In this document: positions 1 to 12,660 of the stretch, one piece after another
How positions within the stretch are numbered: position 1 is the first letter of the stretch
Layout of the letters: each line of letters starts with the position of its first letter
Assembly: GCA_003255065.1 (NCBI GenBank)
Contig: QAOA01006784.1
Span: forward strand, 128,591 to 192,590
Direction: 5' to 3'
From: Cercis canadensis
Lineage: Eukaryota; Streptophyta; Magnoliopsida; Fabales; Fabaceae
DNA: 64,000 bases
Program-made: the position numbers and the translations under genes
Notes under the pieces: model-generated
The model's database searches: none
What the model was told of the DNA's origin: nothing
What the model saw: only the letters and a program-made list of their open reading frames with translations

Positions 1-2628
1 AGGTATGTCATAAGTGTAAGGATCTTTGTTTAACTACTGGGAATTTTACATGAGTAATATATATTTTTATATTCATTCCTTTTTGTAGTGGCTTGCAAAA
101 ATATTTAAACCAGCTAGGCTTTCATATTGTGGGCTATGGATGCACAACATGTATCGGGAATTCCGGAGAACTTGATGCATCAGTTGCCTCTCAAATTTCT
201 GAAAATGGTAATACTATAAGTTAAATTAGTAACTCATAATAATTCATGATGATGAAACTAAGTTAATACCTGGGATTTTATTGCTTTTTAATACTTCACT
301 CAGGTTTTTGGTTACTGTTTACTTTTTTCATTTTTTTTTGGCTATCTAATTCTGTTCATGACAACCTGTGCAGACATAATTGCTGCAGCAGTTCTCTCTG
401 GAAACCGAAACTTTGAAGGTCGTGTGCATCCACTAACTAGAGCTAATTATCTTGCTTCTCCTCCACTAGTGGTTGCTTATGCACTTGCTGGCACGGTAGG
501 CACATAATATGTTAAGGTGTTATGCTTTTTGCTTCCATGACAGAAACAGCTGCCCATTGAATGTGTTCTAGATGTTTAATTAATAACACTTGATAGACCT
601 TCAATCATCATCTACTGCATCAGGTTTAGATTTATTTGTGTGACAGATGAAGTATGGAATATATTGATTTGAAAAAGTTTATTTTCTTGATGATTCATAT
701 GGTAGTACAAATTATTCTATAGGCTACACATCCCTGAATTGCAAGTTTATTCCTGGTACTTCTTCCATAACTGTTTAACATTTTGCAACATCCTTAACAT
801 GGTTGAGTGAGAGTAAGAGTCAGAACGTATCTTGGAATATATCTATGGTACACTCATCCTTTGTTTTTTCAACGTTTCTAGGTCTTATTTTACCTCCAAT
901 CTGATAATTTGAATTTCTAGTAAATCTTATCTGCTATTTTTTTTCTTCACCTGAATCAATTGTCCCAAAAGTAGATGTGTAAATGAGCTGTGCTCAATCT
1001 TAATCTTACATATGTTTCATCATTTCAGGTTGACATTGACTTTGATAAGGAGCCAATAGGAACAGGAAAGGATGGTAAAAGTGTATACTTAAAGGATATT
1101 TGGCCTAGTAATGAAGAAATTGCAGAGGTAGTGAAGAAATGAGCTTTGAATTCTGAATTTTACATAATGGTTGTTACTTACTTGGCTAATTATCAAACAA
1201 TCAGACTCTAACAAGTGTTTGTTTCTTATGCACATATAGGTCGTTCAATCTAATGTCTTACCTGATATGTTCAAAAGCACTTATGAGGCTATAACGAAGG
1301 GCAATCCCTTGTGGAACCAGCTTTCAGTGCCTGCTTCCACTCTCTTCTCTTGGGATCCAAACTCTACCTACATTCATGAACCTCCTTATTTCAAGAACAT
1401 GACAATGAACCCACCTGGTCCTCACGGGGTAAAGGATGCATATTGCTTGTTGAACTTTGGAGATAGTATCACCACAGATCATATTTCTCCGGCAGGAAGC
1501 ATCCACAAGGACAGCCCTGCTGCAAGGTACCTCCTTGAACGTGGGGTGGATCGCAGGGACTTCAATTCTTATGGTAGCCGTAGAGGTAATGATGAAGTGA
1601 TGACAAGAGGCACTTTTGCCAATATCCGTATTGTGAACAAGCTTCTCAGTGGGGAAGTAGGACCAAAGACAATTCACATTCCTACTGGAGAAAAGCTCTA
1701 TGTATATGATGCAGCAATGGTTAGTTCCATAATATATCATATACATCTTGTTATTATGTTATCCATAATTTTTCACAATACTTGTTTGTGTATAACTATT
1801 TCATATCATTTTTTTTCGTGCTTGCATGATATAGTTGTTGTTATCCGATACTTTCTGTCAAGAAATAGTTAAGTTAGAATTGTTATTTCCAAAGCCATCA
1901 ATATTCATGAGCCCTTTTGATTTCTGGTTTTGTTCTGTGTTTATCCTTGTTTGTCATTGGTCTTCTCCCTAAACTATATCATTTATGCAGAGGTACAAGG
2001 CTGCTGGGTCGGACACCATTGTTTTGGCTGGAGCAGAATATGGGAGTGGAAGCTCTCGGGATTGGGCTGCTAAGGGTCCTATGCTACTGGTAAGCATGAA
2101 CTACAAAATGTTGCTTGAAAGCTGTTGTTTTTCAAGTGTGCCAAACATGGCATTCATCGCTTACTCATGAGTTATGAACTCTCGTTGAATATTAGGGAGT
2201 GAAAGCAGTAATTGCCAAGAGTTTTGAGAGAATTCATCGTAGTAATCTCGTCGGAATGGGAATCATTCCTTTGTGTTTCAAGTCTGGTGAAGATGCAGAC
2301 ACATTAGGATTGACGGGTCATGAGAGGTACACAATTGATCTTCCAAGTAAAATTAGTGAGATAAAGCCTGGACAAGATATCAGTGTTACAACAGACACGG
2401 GCAAATCTTTTACATGCACACTTCGCTTTGATACAGAGGTAATTCCTTTCTTTCTCTCATCTCAGTCTGTGTTTATCTGCTAGAGATCATAGGAGATGGT
2501 AAAAATAGAAATCTTCACTTTTGTTTTTTACTTGGAAGTTGTTACAAATTTATGTGCAGGTGGAGCTGGCATATTTTGATCATGCTGGTATTCTTCCTTA
2601 TGTCGTCCGCAACTTGATTAAAGAGTGA
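1..2628 (+). CDS. ACO: Aconitate hydratase (aconitase), 3' part
   Basis: Aconitase interconverts citrate and isocitrate in the TCA and glyoxylate cycles, using a [4Fe-4S] cluster. The window opens on the last two bases of an exon (AG at 1-2, then a GT donor). Inferred coding exons are 1-2, 89-207, 374-495, 1029-1127, 1240-1719, 1991-2089, 2196-2438 and 2560-2628, all GT-AG and in frame, ending ...NLIKE-stop. The first exon carries [10 protein letters not shown], which supplies two of the three cluster cysteines. Later exons carry the YGSRRGND arginine region and [14 protein letters not shown], with the active-site serine and arginine of the swivelling C-terminal domain (PF00694). The cytosolic or mitochondrial isoform cannot be decided because the N-terminus lies upstream. 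Nothing suggests a defect. The family call is close to certain. Confidence 0.97.
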
Positions 2629-2799
2629 GCATAATAATGCTTAGAATAAGAGCAAATAGTGAAATTAGGAATTCATGGAAAAGAAACTGTATGCAGGAAA
2701 AAGAAAAGATCACAGCAAAAAATATATATATAATTTTTTTTATATATTATATAAGTTCATATCTTTATTTAATTATGATATCAAAGCAAGAAATTTTTG

Positions 2800-2854
2800 T
2801 ACTTGCTTGGACAGTAATGAATTATTNTACTTGCTCGGACAGTAATGAATTATT
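2800..2854. repeat. 27-bp tandem duplication around a single N
   Basis: Positions 2800-2826 and 2828-2854 are the same 27 bases with one difference, separated only by the N at 2827. This is probably an unmerged contig overlap and not a biological repeat. Confidence 0.8.
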
Positions 2855-2963
2855 TATGTTTCCATTTTTTTTTTGTTACTTTAGTTATGATACTGAGTTG
2901 GAACACGAAATTCATAAATTTAAAGAATAACTTTAGTATTACTCAGCTACTCGACTGGGTGAA

Positions 2964-3389
2964 TTACTTCCATTTCCAAGGAGCGTGTAGTTGACCATGA
3001 AAGAATACCCCATCCCTCCGCACATTCCATTTACACTCTGCATTAATGCAGTCGACGTCAAATCCCAAAACTGAACGCGCAATCTGGTCGGAAAACACAT
3101 CAAAATGGGCATAAGCGCCATCGACTCTGCGGATAAAACACCACCAGAGAGTTGTACCTAGTAGATAATCATAATCAATCCAGAAAGTTCTAACGGCCCC
3201 AGGCTTAATAGTCTCTGGACCTCGATTCTCATTTCTAGATTTACAACTGCTAAATAGATTGGTGTTCAACTCATTAATCAGAGTTATACGGTAAGGTTTA
3301 GTAAACCACTTCGCCGCCATACAACATGGGAAACACACACCTGATGCTAATATCACCAAGGCTATCAACTTTATTTGAGCCATTCTCAT
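2964..3389 (-). CDS. S-protein homologue (plant self-incompatibility S1 family), copy 1
   Basis: A single-exon gene for 141 residues. A hydrophobic signal peptide (about residues 1-26, starting MRMAQIKLIALVILASG) precedes a small beta-rich secreted domain of the S1 family (PF05938). Family signatures are the early CKS cysteine, the GTTLWWCFIR block, the FDVFSD block and a closing pair of cysteines in DCINAECKWNVRRDG; together they give the usual four cysteines. The poppy founder member is a stigma self-incompatibility ligand, but most of this large family are secreted proteins of unknown function, so no specific role is claimed. The gene lies tail-to-tail with aconitase. A damaged second copy lies at 15.72-15.99 kb. 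A second in-frame methionine at residue 3 is an equally possible start. Confidence 0.85.
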   Translation of the reverse strand: MRMAQIKLIALVILASGVCFPCCMAAKWFTKPYRITLINELNTNLFSSCKSRNENRGPETIKPGAVRTFWIDYDYLLGTTLWWCFIRRVDGAYAHFDVFSDQIARSVLGFDVDCINAECKWNVRRDGVFFHGQLHAPWKWK

Positions 3390-3949
3390 TTTTCAGCTAT
3401 AAGATAACAACGAGAGTAAAAAGGAGGGAGGTTCTAACAAGTCTTGAACCTCTCCTATCCTCCCTTAATTTGTAAAATGTTATAGCAATGTTTATATATA
3501 CTAAAGATAGATAACCACAATTGAAATTATGATATGGAAATGGGAAGTTTTTCCTTTGGATTAGGTAACTTATAACTTTCATTAATTCATACAATAATAA
3601 AAGCTGCTCTTTGTAATTTAAACTGCACAAAAAAACAGTAGTTTATGCCAATTACCTACTCTTTTAGAAGACAGTTTTTTAAAATTTTTGTTTTAAATAT
3701 AAAAAAACGGAGACAACTTTAAGGTTTGTTTTAATGCCAATATCATTCATCTTAGTTTAGCATAAACAAATCAACTAAATAACATGTGGTTGAATAATAT
3801 TGAAATCGTTCTCAAAATTTATGTATTTAGTGTTTAAATATAAAATTATAGTTAAAAGTGCCAAAGAAAAANAAAAAAAAAAAGGCGTAAACAAGTACTT
3901 AAAACTCACTCTTTCTTTCACACACCTTGGAGTGAATAAACATGTATCA
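3390..3949. other. Upstream region of the S-protein homologue, no gene seen
   Basis: AT-rich DNA with no credible reading frame. It includes the single N at 3872 inside an A-rich tract. The stretch 3757-3778 reappears at 15987-16008 as the far edge of the duplicated S-protein block. Confidence 0.5.
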
Positions 3950-4145
3950 CCAAGTGTTTTGGTCAAAGTGGTAAGAGATTATCCCCCTCCACAAAAGACC
4001 TTGGATTCAAATCCTTGCCAAGGTGACAAGGTACTTGGTGGTGCTAAACCTAGACACTGCTTAATTAGTGCTAAGCCTCGTAAAGTTTGCTGCTCTGTTA
4101 GTGATGTCTGGTATTCCCTTGTCAATATTACGTTCAATTCTCCAT
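3950..4145 (+). mobile_element. tRNA-derived SINE-like element
   Basis: The head has an A-box-like TGGTCAAAGTGGTAAGAG (about 3960-3977) and, about 35 bases downstream, a B-box-like TTGGATTCAAATCC (about 4001-4014). That is the internal RNA polymerase III promoter arrangement of tRNAs and of plant tRNA-related SINEs. The segment between them does not fold into a clear tRNA cloverleaf by eye, and the unrelated body that follows (to about 4145) is what a SINE has and a tRNA gene lacks. No convincing target-site duplication was found, so the limits are approximate. Confidence 0.5.
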
Positions 4146-4855
4146 AACGACTCCATTGGCTGCCACCTATTTACCCATTTTTCTAAAAAAACAAAAGAAT
4201 AAACATGCATTTAATACCCACCAACAAAAAAATGTACTTGTACTAAAATAAATAAATAAATAAATAAAACCTTCTTTCCCATATCAAACAAATGGAATGG
4301 CATTATTATTGGCACCTCTCTCTGTCCTCTCATCTTAGGAGGAAGGATTGATGATACGTGTTAAGGAACTTCTTGTTGTTATTAATTTATCCTTAAATTT
4401 TGTTCTAAAAGTATAATGTCTAGTAAAGATATATAGTTTTTTATGTTAAAAAAAAAAAAAAACAGAGGGATAGGTGGGGTAGTAAAAAGAAAAAACTCAC
4501 AGATTGTGTAATTTAGTATCTTCCTTAATCTGCTTTTGCTTTGCCTAAAGCGTGTTAGGAATATTCACTTGGAAATGGCGTGGGATAACTAATTTAGAAT
4601 ATGGAAGTTTAACAATGAGTAAAAATAAGTGTGGTATATAATACTTAAAATTAATTTAAGGCTCATTAGTTTAAACTTTTAAGTCAAGTTAGTGTTTATC
4701 TAAATATATTATGTCACACATACTTGTGGGCTCACATGAGGTATTGTCCCTATCAACTAGTATCAGAGCACATAATTGATTTGGATAAGACGTGACTTTG
4801 TATTTATGTAGTGTAAAAGAAATAAAAATGGACAATTATAGAGCAAGAGTGCGGA
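4146..4855. other. Intergenic DNA, no gene seen
   Basis: AT-rich sequence with (AAAT)n near 4246-4266 and a poly-A run near 4448. No coding potential was seen on either strand. Confidence 0.5.
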
Positions 4856-4865
4856 TGGGCCTCTT

Positions 4866-5095
4866 AAATTCTAACAGAATAAATTTTGTTAAAATTCTAA
4901 CGGTAATTTCAATAAAATTACATTATTGTTGATATTTTTTTATCAAAATTACAGTTGAAATTGTGCAAAAGTTTTTTTTTTTTAAAGAATTCCAACAAAA
5001 TATTCTAATGGAATATACGTTGAATTTTTTTTTTTTTTTTTTTTTAAAAAAATGTTTTGTCGATTCCAACGGTAATACCGTTGGAATTCTCTAGG
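4866..5095. repeat. Left subterminal repeats of the CACTA element
   Basis: Several variants of TTCTAACGGTAATTT and TTCCAACAAAAT lead to the hairpin at 5063-5087. In En/Spm elements such subterminal motifs bind the TNPA protein; that role here is inferred from the family. Confidence 0.65.
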
Positions 5096-5291
5096 TTAAT
5101 TTCCGTCCCTTCCTCTTTCGCACTTCACTTTCTTAATTCCCCTTCATCAAGAGCTAGCGCCCTTCTCCATTTTCTTCCAGCTCCTACTCCGGTGGTCTAA
5201 GTGGTCCTTTTTCCGGTGGCTTGCGGCGTTTTTCGGTGACAGAGGGCGGCGTCCTAGGCTCTTCCTTTAGGTAGGTCTCTCTGTCTCTTCC

Positions 5292-5860
5292 TTATGTGAA
5301 TGTAGCTAGAAAATTCTGCTTCAAAAATTGTTCATGAGACAAAACATGAAGGGAAGTGAGCATCATGATTGCAACAGAGGAATGGTTGATTCGTCCTCTA
5401 CAGACCTTGCTCCAATCCCCGCCGGATTTGAATCGCAATCGCTCGGAAAAATGGTCGGTGGCCAACCGTCTCTCCTCCTCTGTGTATTCTCTAAAACTAA
5501 AAGCCCTTGTCTTACTCAGACTTGCAGCCATTCCTATGGCATCCTTTTCTTTACAAAACTCAATCCTTCTATTCAGCACATCTCTTTGTTTCCTTAACTC
5601 ATCTATTTCCCTAACCATTTCACTCCTCGCTTTCACTGCATTCTCTAATTGGGCTTCACCCCGTGACCTTGCCATCAATGATATCTGAAGCTTGTTTGAC
5701 ACCTCCGATTGCAGCTCAACCACTGAATTAACCCTTCTCTTGCTCTCTTCAATATCACTCCTAATTTCATAATTATGTTCTTTTCCTAATTCCACTTCTT
5801 TCTTTAACTCCTCTCTAATACTCCTTTCTTCATTTATTTTAGATTCAAGTTCTTCAACCT
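5292..5860 (-). pseudogene. U-box protein kinase (PUB) fragment captured in the CACTA element
   Basis: Reading on the minus strand, a splice-acceptor-like TTGTTGCAG at about 5861-5869 precedes an open frame. It encodes a long coiled coil (KINEERSIREELKKEVELG onwards, about residues 3-110) and then REYTEEERRLATDHFSERLR and FKSGGDWSKVCRGRINHSSV. This is the junction between the coiled coil and the start of the kinase domain in plant U-box kinases. The similarity stops soon after HEQF; the expected rest of the kinase domain and the U-box are absent, and the frame closes after a short unrelated tail. The glycine-rich loop is degenerate and VAIMML has lost the usual VAIK lysine. It lies antisense to the transposon's own gene, as in gene-capturing CACTA elements. 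A functional kinase is excluded. Confidence 0.75.
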
Positions 5861-5869
5861 GCAACAATG

Positions 5870-8800
5870 AGGACCATTTCTTTGTGAGCTTTTGAATGAA
5901 AATTAAGTCCCTTTGAGTTACATTTTCTATTAAAAAAAAATTAATTGTACAGAAATATTGTGGAAAATATAAACAAAATACTATTCTTTTTAAATTGAGT
6001 TTTTTTTAAGAATATTACTTCTCATAAATGGTTAATGACTTATTATAGGAAAAACTTTGAATTTGTGCCTTAAGAAAAATTTACTACGTGAATGTTGCAG
6101 GTGAAAAAAAGAATCTTAGAGACAACAAAATAAAATATCATTGCCAAAATTTCTCTCCAGTCCCAAAAGTTTGTCCTCCACTTATTCAGTTATTCAATGA
6201 TTCTTTCTCTTTTCTTAGTTATTGGTAGTAGCTTACATAGTACAATTCTAATTTCTGCATTATGTTGCTTATGCATGTCAAACCAGCTTTGAATCTGTAA
6301 TCTGTTGGATTTGATAAAGTGGCTTAGACAGAACCTGGTTTCTCTTAAATCTCAAGGTTGGTTTTTTAGACTGCTACTTTTCAGCTCCTAGATAGAAAAT
6401 TAAAGCTAGAATGAAAATAGGTTTATAGTAGTTAGTTTTGATGGTTCATATCTTTTGCATAGGTCTGGTTTCTGGACAGAGCTACAATCAAAGTCTGGTT
6501 TGAGATTTGGAAAAATTACAGGTGAAAACAAGAAAGCTTGGCACTTGAAATTGCTTCTCTTACTATCCGATCCACATTTTTGCCTATATTACTTTTTTGA
6601 GAAGATTTCCACGAATAGACCAATTCACTTTTGAGGCTTACTTAAATTTACTTCAAAATACAGGATTGACAAGTATTTCATGATAAAAAGAATATGATCA
6701 AAGCCATAAACTGACAATGAAGCCCACCAAAAAAGAAGAAGAATACAGAACTTGATGATAATGCTGCAACTTTTTTAGGCCAAATTGTACCACTCTGGAT
6801 TATAATCACTAACATTCAGTTATTCCTGTAAAAGAATTGAGAATCAGAAAAATCATTACCAATTACTGAGGCTTTATATACTTGGGCTTTCAATTGTTCT
6901 TCTTATCCCACTACTGCATAAAGACTAAGAGGAATGAAATTATTAGTCTATATCTAATCTTTAGTTACTTGCTGTAGGGAGAGGGGAAAAAAGCCTTCAA
7001 AACATATGCCCCTAGCTCCTAACCTGAATTTTATCCCCTCATCCATCTTTTCATGCTTCAATAGTGAGCATCAGCCTCTCTAGCTGCCACTGTAGTGATT
7101 CCCTCGTCCCTGTTACAGTAAAAACTGTGTTACATGGGCCAGAAGGGCAAATAGTGATTCCATGTGACCAAATTGATCTCTGAATTAGATGCTAACCTGT
7201 TATTAATTTGGGTTTTCTAGAATGATGTGTATGGTGTACCATTCTGCCAATGAGATGCAAATAACAATTTGGTAATGCAGTCTGTGATGTTTACAAGTTT
7301 GGGTCCGGACTATTATGAACTATATAGGTTTTCACATAAAGCTAAAAATGCTCATCTGTCAATATCTGCTATGATGCACCAGAATTGACACTAGGCCCAC
7401 TACTGATTATATATGGTGTGATGGCAATTCCTGTATTGTATTGTGAGAAGAACACACACACACAGAAAGGGTATTCTGGTATTGTGAGAAGAAAACACAC
7501 TCACAGAAAAAGGAAGAAAAAAGGTAAGTTTGGATGCATGGTTTGTAGTAACTGTAACTTAATACTATATATTATGTGGGGTATATATTGGACCCTTCAA
7601 ATTCAAAGAAGAGAGTTGCAGTTATAATATAAACACATATGGCAAAATGAATGTGGACTTGTTGACACGACAGGAGATGAGAAATTTCCCTGAAACAACA
7701 AGAATAATAAGAAAAGAATAATAGGGGGCCACCATAATACCATTCATACGAATCTCTATGGGTTTTATATTTTAGTCTGAAGCTCAGGACCTTTATCTAA
7801 CTTTTTGCATATTATTATTACTTTCAAAAGTGTTTAGCTTTGTTTATAGATTGTTCATTAAGTAAATGATTCTTTTTGGAGTCTAATTCCAATGTTCCAG
7901 CAGATTTTTCTACCACTATGGGTATATTTCCAGACAAAGTCATGGATGGCAGCCCTCTTAAGTCTTTGCATTTTGGAAATAGCTAGCTAGCTACCTAGCA
8001 TACCCCATTACACCTTGTCTCTTGCTTATTCCCTTTTCCTATATATTATCTTTTCAGGGGGGTTGTATTGCAATAACAATATAGACTTGGCTTCATCACA
8101 TGCACCGAATATATATGCAGATTCTCATGTTTATATAGTTAGAATAAGCATTTCTCCTCTAAAGCACAAGATAAAAATTAACCTTCATATAGGGCTAACA
8201 TAAATAACTTGCATGTTGACTGGCCTAGGGAGAGAATTACTAAAGTATTGCACATGGCCAAGAAACCCTAACCACAAAACCAAACTAAAATCATAGGGAT
8301 TAAAAATGGAAGTGTATTTGATATTTTTGACCCGCACTCATCCTAATACCTAACAGTTTGTTAGAGACTTGATTTTGATTCTCGAAGCTATTGCTAGTTA
8401 AGTTTAGGGACAAAAATGATAAAGAATAAAGCTATAACTAGTTAAGTTTAAGATCTGCATCTAAAATTCTGAATTTGGGGAGCTATATGGTCAAATCTTG
8501 TGCCATACAATAAAGCTGTAGTGACCTATTTCTGCAAAATTATGGACTGCTTCCAAAATTGGTTGAACAGAAATGATAGTTTACCTGAAGATTAGTCTGT
8601 TGACGACCTTATTCTCCTCAGCACAGACCATTTATAGAACTGTTCTGTTCTAACTTCTAACATTTGAAATGGTCCCTAATCATTGTCATGGAAGCACTTT
8701 CATGTGTTGGGAGTCACTGGATTACAAGTTATCACTTATGTATTGTTAAGTAAGTTTGATGTTGAGTTCTTACTGACAGGTTGTTTCTTTGTTTTCTCTG

Positions 8801-10860
8801 TAGAGGCAGATCTGAAATTTGTTAGTAGATATTGTTGAGAAACTTCTGTTACAAATTTTTGCTAAATACTCTTTGTTTTCAGCTCAGATTCGCTTACTGT
8901 TTCGGATGTATAATATGACATGACAAGGTCCTTGTGAGTTTATCTGGTGTCTTTATCTCTTAAGATACTCTTCCAATCCTCATTAATGAGGGTTGTTGTC
9001 AACATTTATTTTATTGACAAGTAGATAATTGAGGTTGACAATGCCTCCAAATTCAGACACCTAAGTTTTTTGGCTTGTTCAGGAAACAATAAATTATAGG
9101 GGAAACATCTATTCTCAGATTACATGTGGTAACCAGAAAAAGAAGTAGAACTGAGCAGTGAAAAGTCATTCTATCTTTTTCTACAGCCTACTCCTGCTGC
9201 GGCATTTTCTCTGTGGAATTGGAAACCAAAGAATATTGTTTATACAATAAGAAACAGTCATGATTAAATAAAATTATTAGTAAAAAAGCTTCAAACGGTT
9301 TTAGGAAACAAAGATATTAATTGAATGGTTTTGAAGCAGCTGATTCAATTATGTGGCATCCAAACAAGCCTCTAAAATTATGATTAGTCAAAGGCTCAAA
9401 CCTCCTATATATTATCCTTTTACCTAACCCAGTCATATCCCACTTAAAAAAACACAATCAGTTACTGATGTTTATCTTGGTGCATGACAAAAGAGTCACT
9501 TTCAGAAGCAAAATAATGGAGGAGAATCTTGCAGACAAGATATAATGAAGGAGCCCATAGTGATATCCCCCATTTTAATTATGGTATACAATAGCCTCAC
9601 CTGAAAACTTAGGGATTGTTGAGCTGTAGATTGGATGTGTAGTAGGTTGACCAAGAGTATATGACCAGCTACCAAGAAATCCTCTACAGCAAAAAATGCA
9701 TTCAGGGTCAAGGTTACCTATTTAGCCCATGCCTAGGTGACGATATTAGCTGTGGTCTTAGAATTTTAATTTGTTTTTATATGCTAGAGTTGGCCGAAGA
9801 AAGGATTTAGTTTCTTTCCATCTTTTACTTTTGCGCTTAACTTTGTTATGAATTCAATTCAGTGCATGGTTCTTATGATGGTACCCTACAAGAACCAAAG
9901 AATGCATTATAATTTTATCATTAGTTGTTTTTATGTAATTTAAATGTTTCCCGTCTAGTTATAATTCAGCTGTTATTTACTATATTCATCATTTTTTTTT
10001 TCTTACGCACAGAGGGATAAAAGTGTGCATTAAGTCTACGAGGAGGATTAGCAGAAGTTCCTGACTTTGTGTATCTTTATTACCTACTAACTCAAAACTT
10101 TGCTGCTGTATTTGTGGACAGAAAGCAAAGGTTAGCAGAAATTTTATAGTCATATGTTTAATTTTATTTTTCCTTTAGGTTCATGCTTAATGTTACCAAT
10201 TGCGTATTCTCTATATTGTGGACTGTTAGTTTTGGTGAGCCGTTAAGCATCTGTGTTCTCTTATAATGCATGTGATTGTCTTGGAATAACACTTTTGATT
10301 ATTTAAATATGTAGTTATCATGTATTATTTATATATGATTATTGTACAGTGTTGCAAGCAATACTTGTGTGAAATAAGTGGTCCTTGTACAATGACGCAA
10401 GAAGTAAATATTTTGTACTTTTAAAACTTTTTTTTTTTTTTTATAGTTAACTGTTACATAAGATATTCTACACACTCTTAAATAGGATAACTTATTTAAC
10501 TTAGAAACTCATCTAAGAGTTAACTGTTAGATAGTCTCCAATTTTAGGACTATTTTTAGAAAAGTGCATTCACTAAATTAGATATGCAAGTTTATTTTGT
10601 AACTTGCTTATTAAAATTTCACATAATCTCTGTGTGTTTCTCTGGGTTTATATTTATGCTACTTATGCAGTGTATTTCGTGTACTTGGAGAACCATAGGG
10701 AGGTGCTGCTAAAATTTTATTAAACTAGTTACTTGTATAAGCTTGTTTTAATGTGAAGCACTCTCAAAGAATGAGATAAAAGCCATACATTTTTAGCTTT
10801 AAGTTAAGATCAATGTGTAAAAAAATTATTTAATCTAATCCTATTTTAGTGTTTGAATAG
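5870..10860. other. Interior of the CACTA element, no further gene recognised
   Basis: About 5 kb with no convincing coding exon on either strand. A short direct duplication rich in CA (about 7440-7470 and 7482-7510) is present. C-rich leader-like sequence at about 5100-5275, ending in CTTTAG before GTAGGT, may be an untranslated first exon of the transposon gene at 10861; this is inference from base composition and the donor site only. Confidence 0.4.
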
Positions 10861-11958
10861 ATGGAGATACCTGAGCATCGTCGTTGGATGTACAATAGGA
10901 AAAATCCTCAAGGGAATAAGTTATTAGATGCATTCATACAGGGTGTTGAGGAATTTATTTTAGCTGCTTCTGAACTGCATGTGTTCAAACGAGAAGGAAC
11001 ATTTCGGTGTCCATGCTTAAAATGTAAGTGCACAAGATTTCATGAGCCGAATGAAGTAAGGAAACATTTATATAGAAAAGGTTTTCAGCCATATTATTAT
11101 TATTGGCATAATCACGGGGAGATTGAACCAGAAATTCTTAGAAGAGGTTATGAAGTTGATCCGATTTCTAATTATTTGAATCCATACAAGACACGTGAGC
11201 TAGGGAGAGAGGTTACCATCCCAGAGCTTTTTTGTAAGGTGAACCATAATGATGAGATGAACCAGTCGTCAACACCCAGGGCAGCAAGGACTTATGTGAG
11301 TATCTATAATTATAACATAATACTTGAGCTTCTAGCATAATTTACTTATTTTCACTTATTACTTTTGTTTTGTTCTTTTGGAAATCATATGCAGAGTTCC
11401 TTTGAGAAGTTAAAGAATGATGTTGCAGCCTCAAAAACACCTGTTGATGACTCTGTCCTCTTTTTCCAGGCGACTAGGGGAAAAAATAAAAGAGGTCGAG
11501 CTTATAAATTTGGATCCGAAATAGCATTCTATTCTTCATCCGAGTCTGGGTCTAACAGGTCCAAGTCTAAGCTTGCCACCACTGCGCCCAACACTAATGA
11601 ACTTACTCAGTTGCAACAACGAATTGCAGTTCTTGAGACCCAATTAGAGGAACAACAACGTAATCAAGGTGATCGGATTGCACAACTTGAGGCGGAGTTG
11701 AACACACTTAGAGTTAGTGTAGACCGTGTTGCAACTCTCGAGACCCAGCTGCAGTCCCAGAGACAGTCTGATCTACGAGTCTCCCAACTTGAGAGTGAAT
11801 TGGCCACACTGAAAGAATGTTTTGAACAATTCACTAGCCATATGCATTATGGACATAATAACTCAGAGGCTGCTCCTACTACGTCATTACGACCTCCAAC
11901 AATCAATGAAGATGGTGAGGACAATGAGGAATTGGGAGATGATTCTGAGAATTTTTAG
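10861..11958 (+). CDS. CACTA transposon protein with transposase-associated domain and coiled coil
   Basis: Two exons, 10861-11295 and 11395-11958, join in frame through a GTGAGT donor and a TGCAG acceptor to give 332 residues with no stop. Residues about 5-90 match the plant transposase-associated domain (PF13963): RRWMYNRKNPQGNKLLDAF, then a metal-binding-like CPCLKCKC, HLYRKGFQPYYYYWHNHGE and a terminal GYE. The second exon has KNKRGRAYKFGSE, resembling the tail region of Ptta/En/Spm proteins (PF03004). It continues with about 100 residues of heptad coiled coil (LQQRIAVLETQLEEQ, IAQLEAELNTLRV) and ends in an acidic tail. The likely role is DNA binding at the subterminal repeats, as for TNPA; that is inference. 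The intact frame in a decayed element is notable. Confidence 0.75.
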
Positions 11959-12022
11959 GAGTTAATTTGTATATCTTACTGTGTTTTATATTTCCTTACT
12001 TAAATTGGATATTGCATTTTCT

Positions 12023-12660
12023 CACATTTGATCTATCTATATATATATATATATATATTTGAAATGCTTGATTATTTTACCTACTTTTGAATATATATTT
12101 TGTTGTTTTATTGGATTTGCCCTCAAAAATAAAAAATAAAAATTGTTTTTAGGGTTTTTAAAAAAATTCAACTGTATTTTTCGTTGAAATTACTAATGGA
12201 ATAATTTTTAAAAATTAAAAAAATTAATAAAAACAAAATTCCAATGGTAATTTCTCTGGAATTTTTCATTAGAATTTATTCTAAAACATTTCAACGATAT
12301 TTTTCTATTGGAATTAACATTGGAATAATTTTTTAAAATTTTAAAAAATTAATAAAAATAAAATTTCAACAATAATTCTATAGAATTTTTCCTTGGAATT
12401 TATTTAAAAAAAGTGTAACAATATTTTTCGTTGGAATTACCATTGGAATAAAAAAATTCCGTAGAAATTATTGTTGGAATTTTTCGTTGAAATTATTTTA
12501 TAAAAAGCGAATTCCAACGGTAAAATACCGTTTGAATTTAGATTCTGTTGAAATTTTGCAATTCCAACGACTGTTTTTCTAACGACCCAAATTTCATTGA
12601 AATTTCCGTTGGAACTTAAAATTCCAATAGAAAAATTTCATTGGAATCCTGCAAAATTCT
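12023..12660. repeat. AT microsatellite and right subterminal repeats of the CACTA element
   Basis: An (AT)n tract at about 12036-12058 is followed by more than ten variants of TTCCAACGGTAATTT, CGTTGGAATTT and CATTGGAATT in both orientations up to the terminus, including the hairpin at 12511-12537. Confidence 0.75.

Noticed and set aside
3959-4014. Functional tRNA gene at the A/B boxes
   Set aside because: By eye the acceptor and anticodon stems do not pair, and the sequence continues into a long unrelated body, so a SINE is a better reading.
4758-4772. TAGTATCAGAGCACA, resembling the TGGTATCAGAGC primer-binding site of plant LTR retrotransposons
   Set aside because: No LTR, TG...CA end or gag sequence adjoins it, and the first bases differ, so it is probably chance or an unrecognisable relic.
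4840-4870. A left CACTA terminus was searched for here
   Set aside because: No CACTACAAGA-like sequence is present. The boundary was set only by where the subterminal repeats begin.
5328-5688. Plus-strand frames over the kinase fragment
   Set aside because: The minus strand has a clear coiled coil and kinase-like sequence; the plus frames show no family features.
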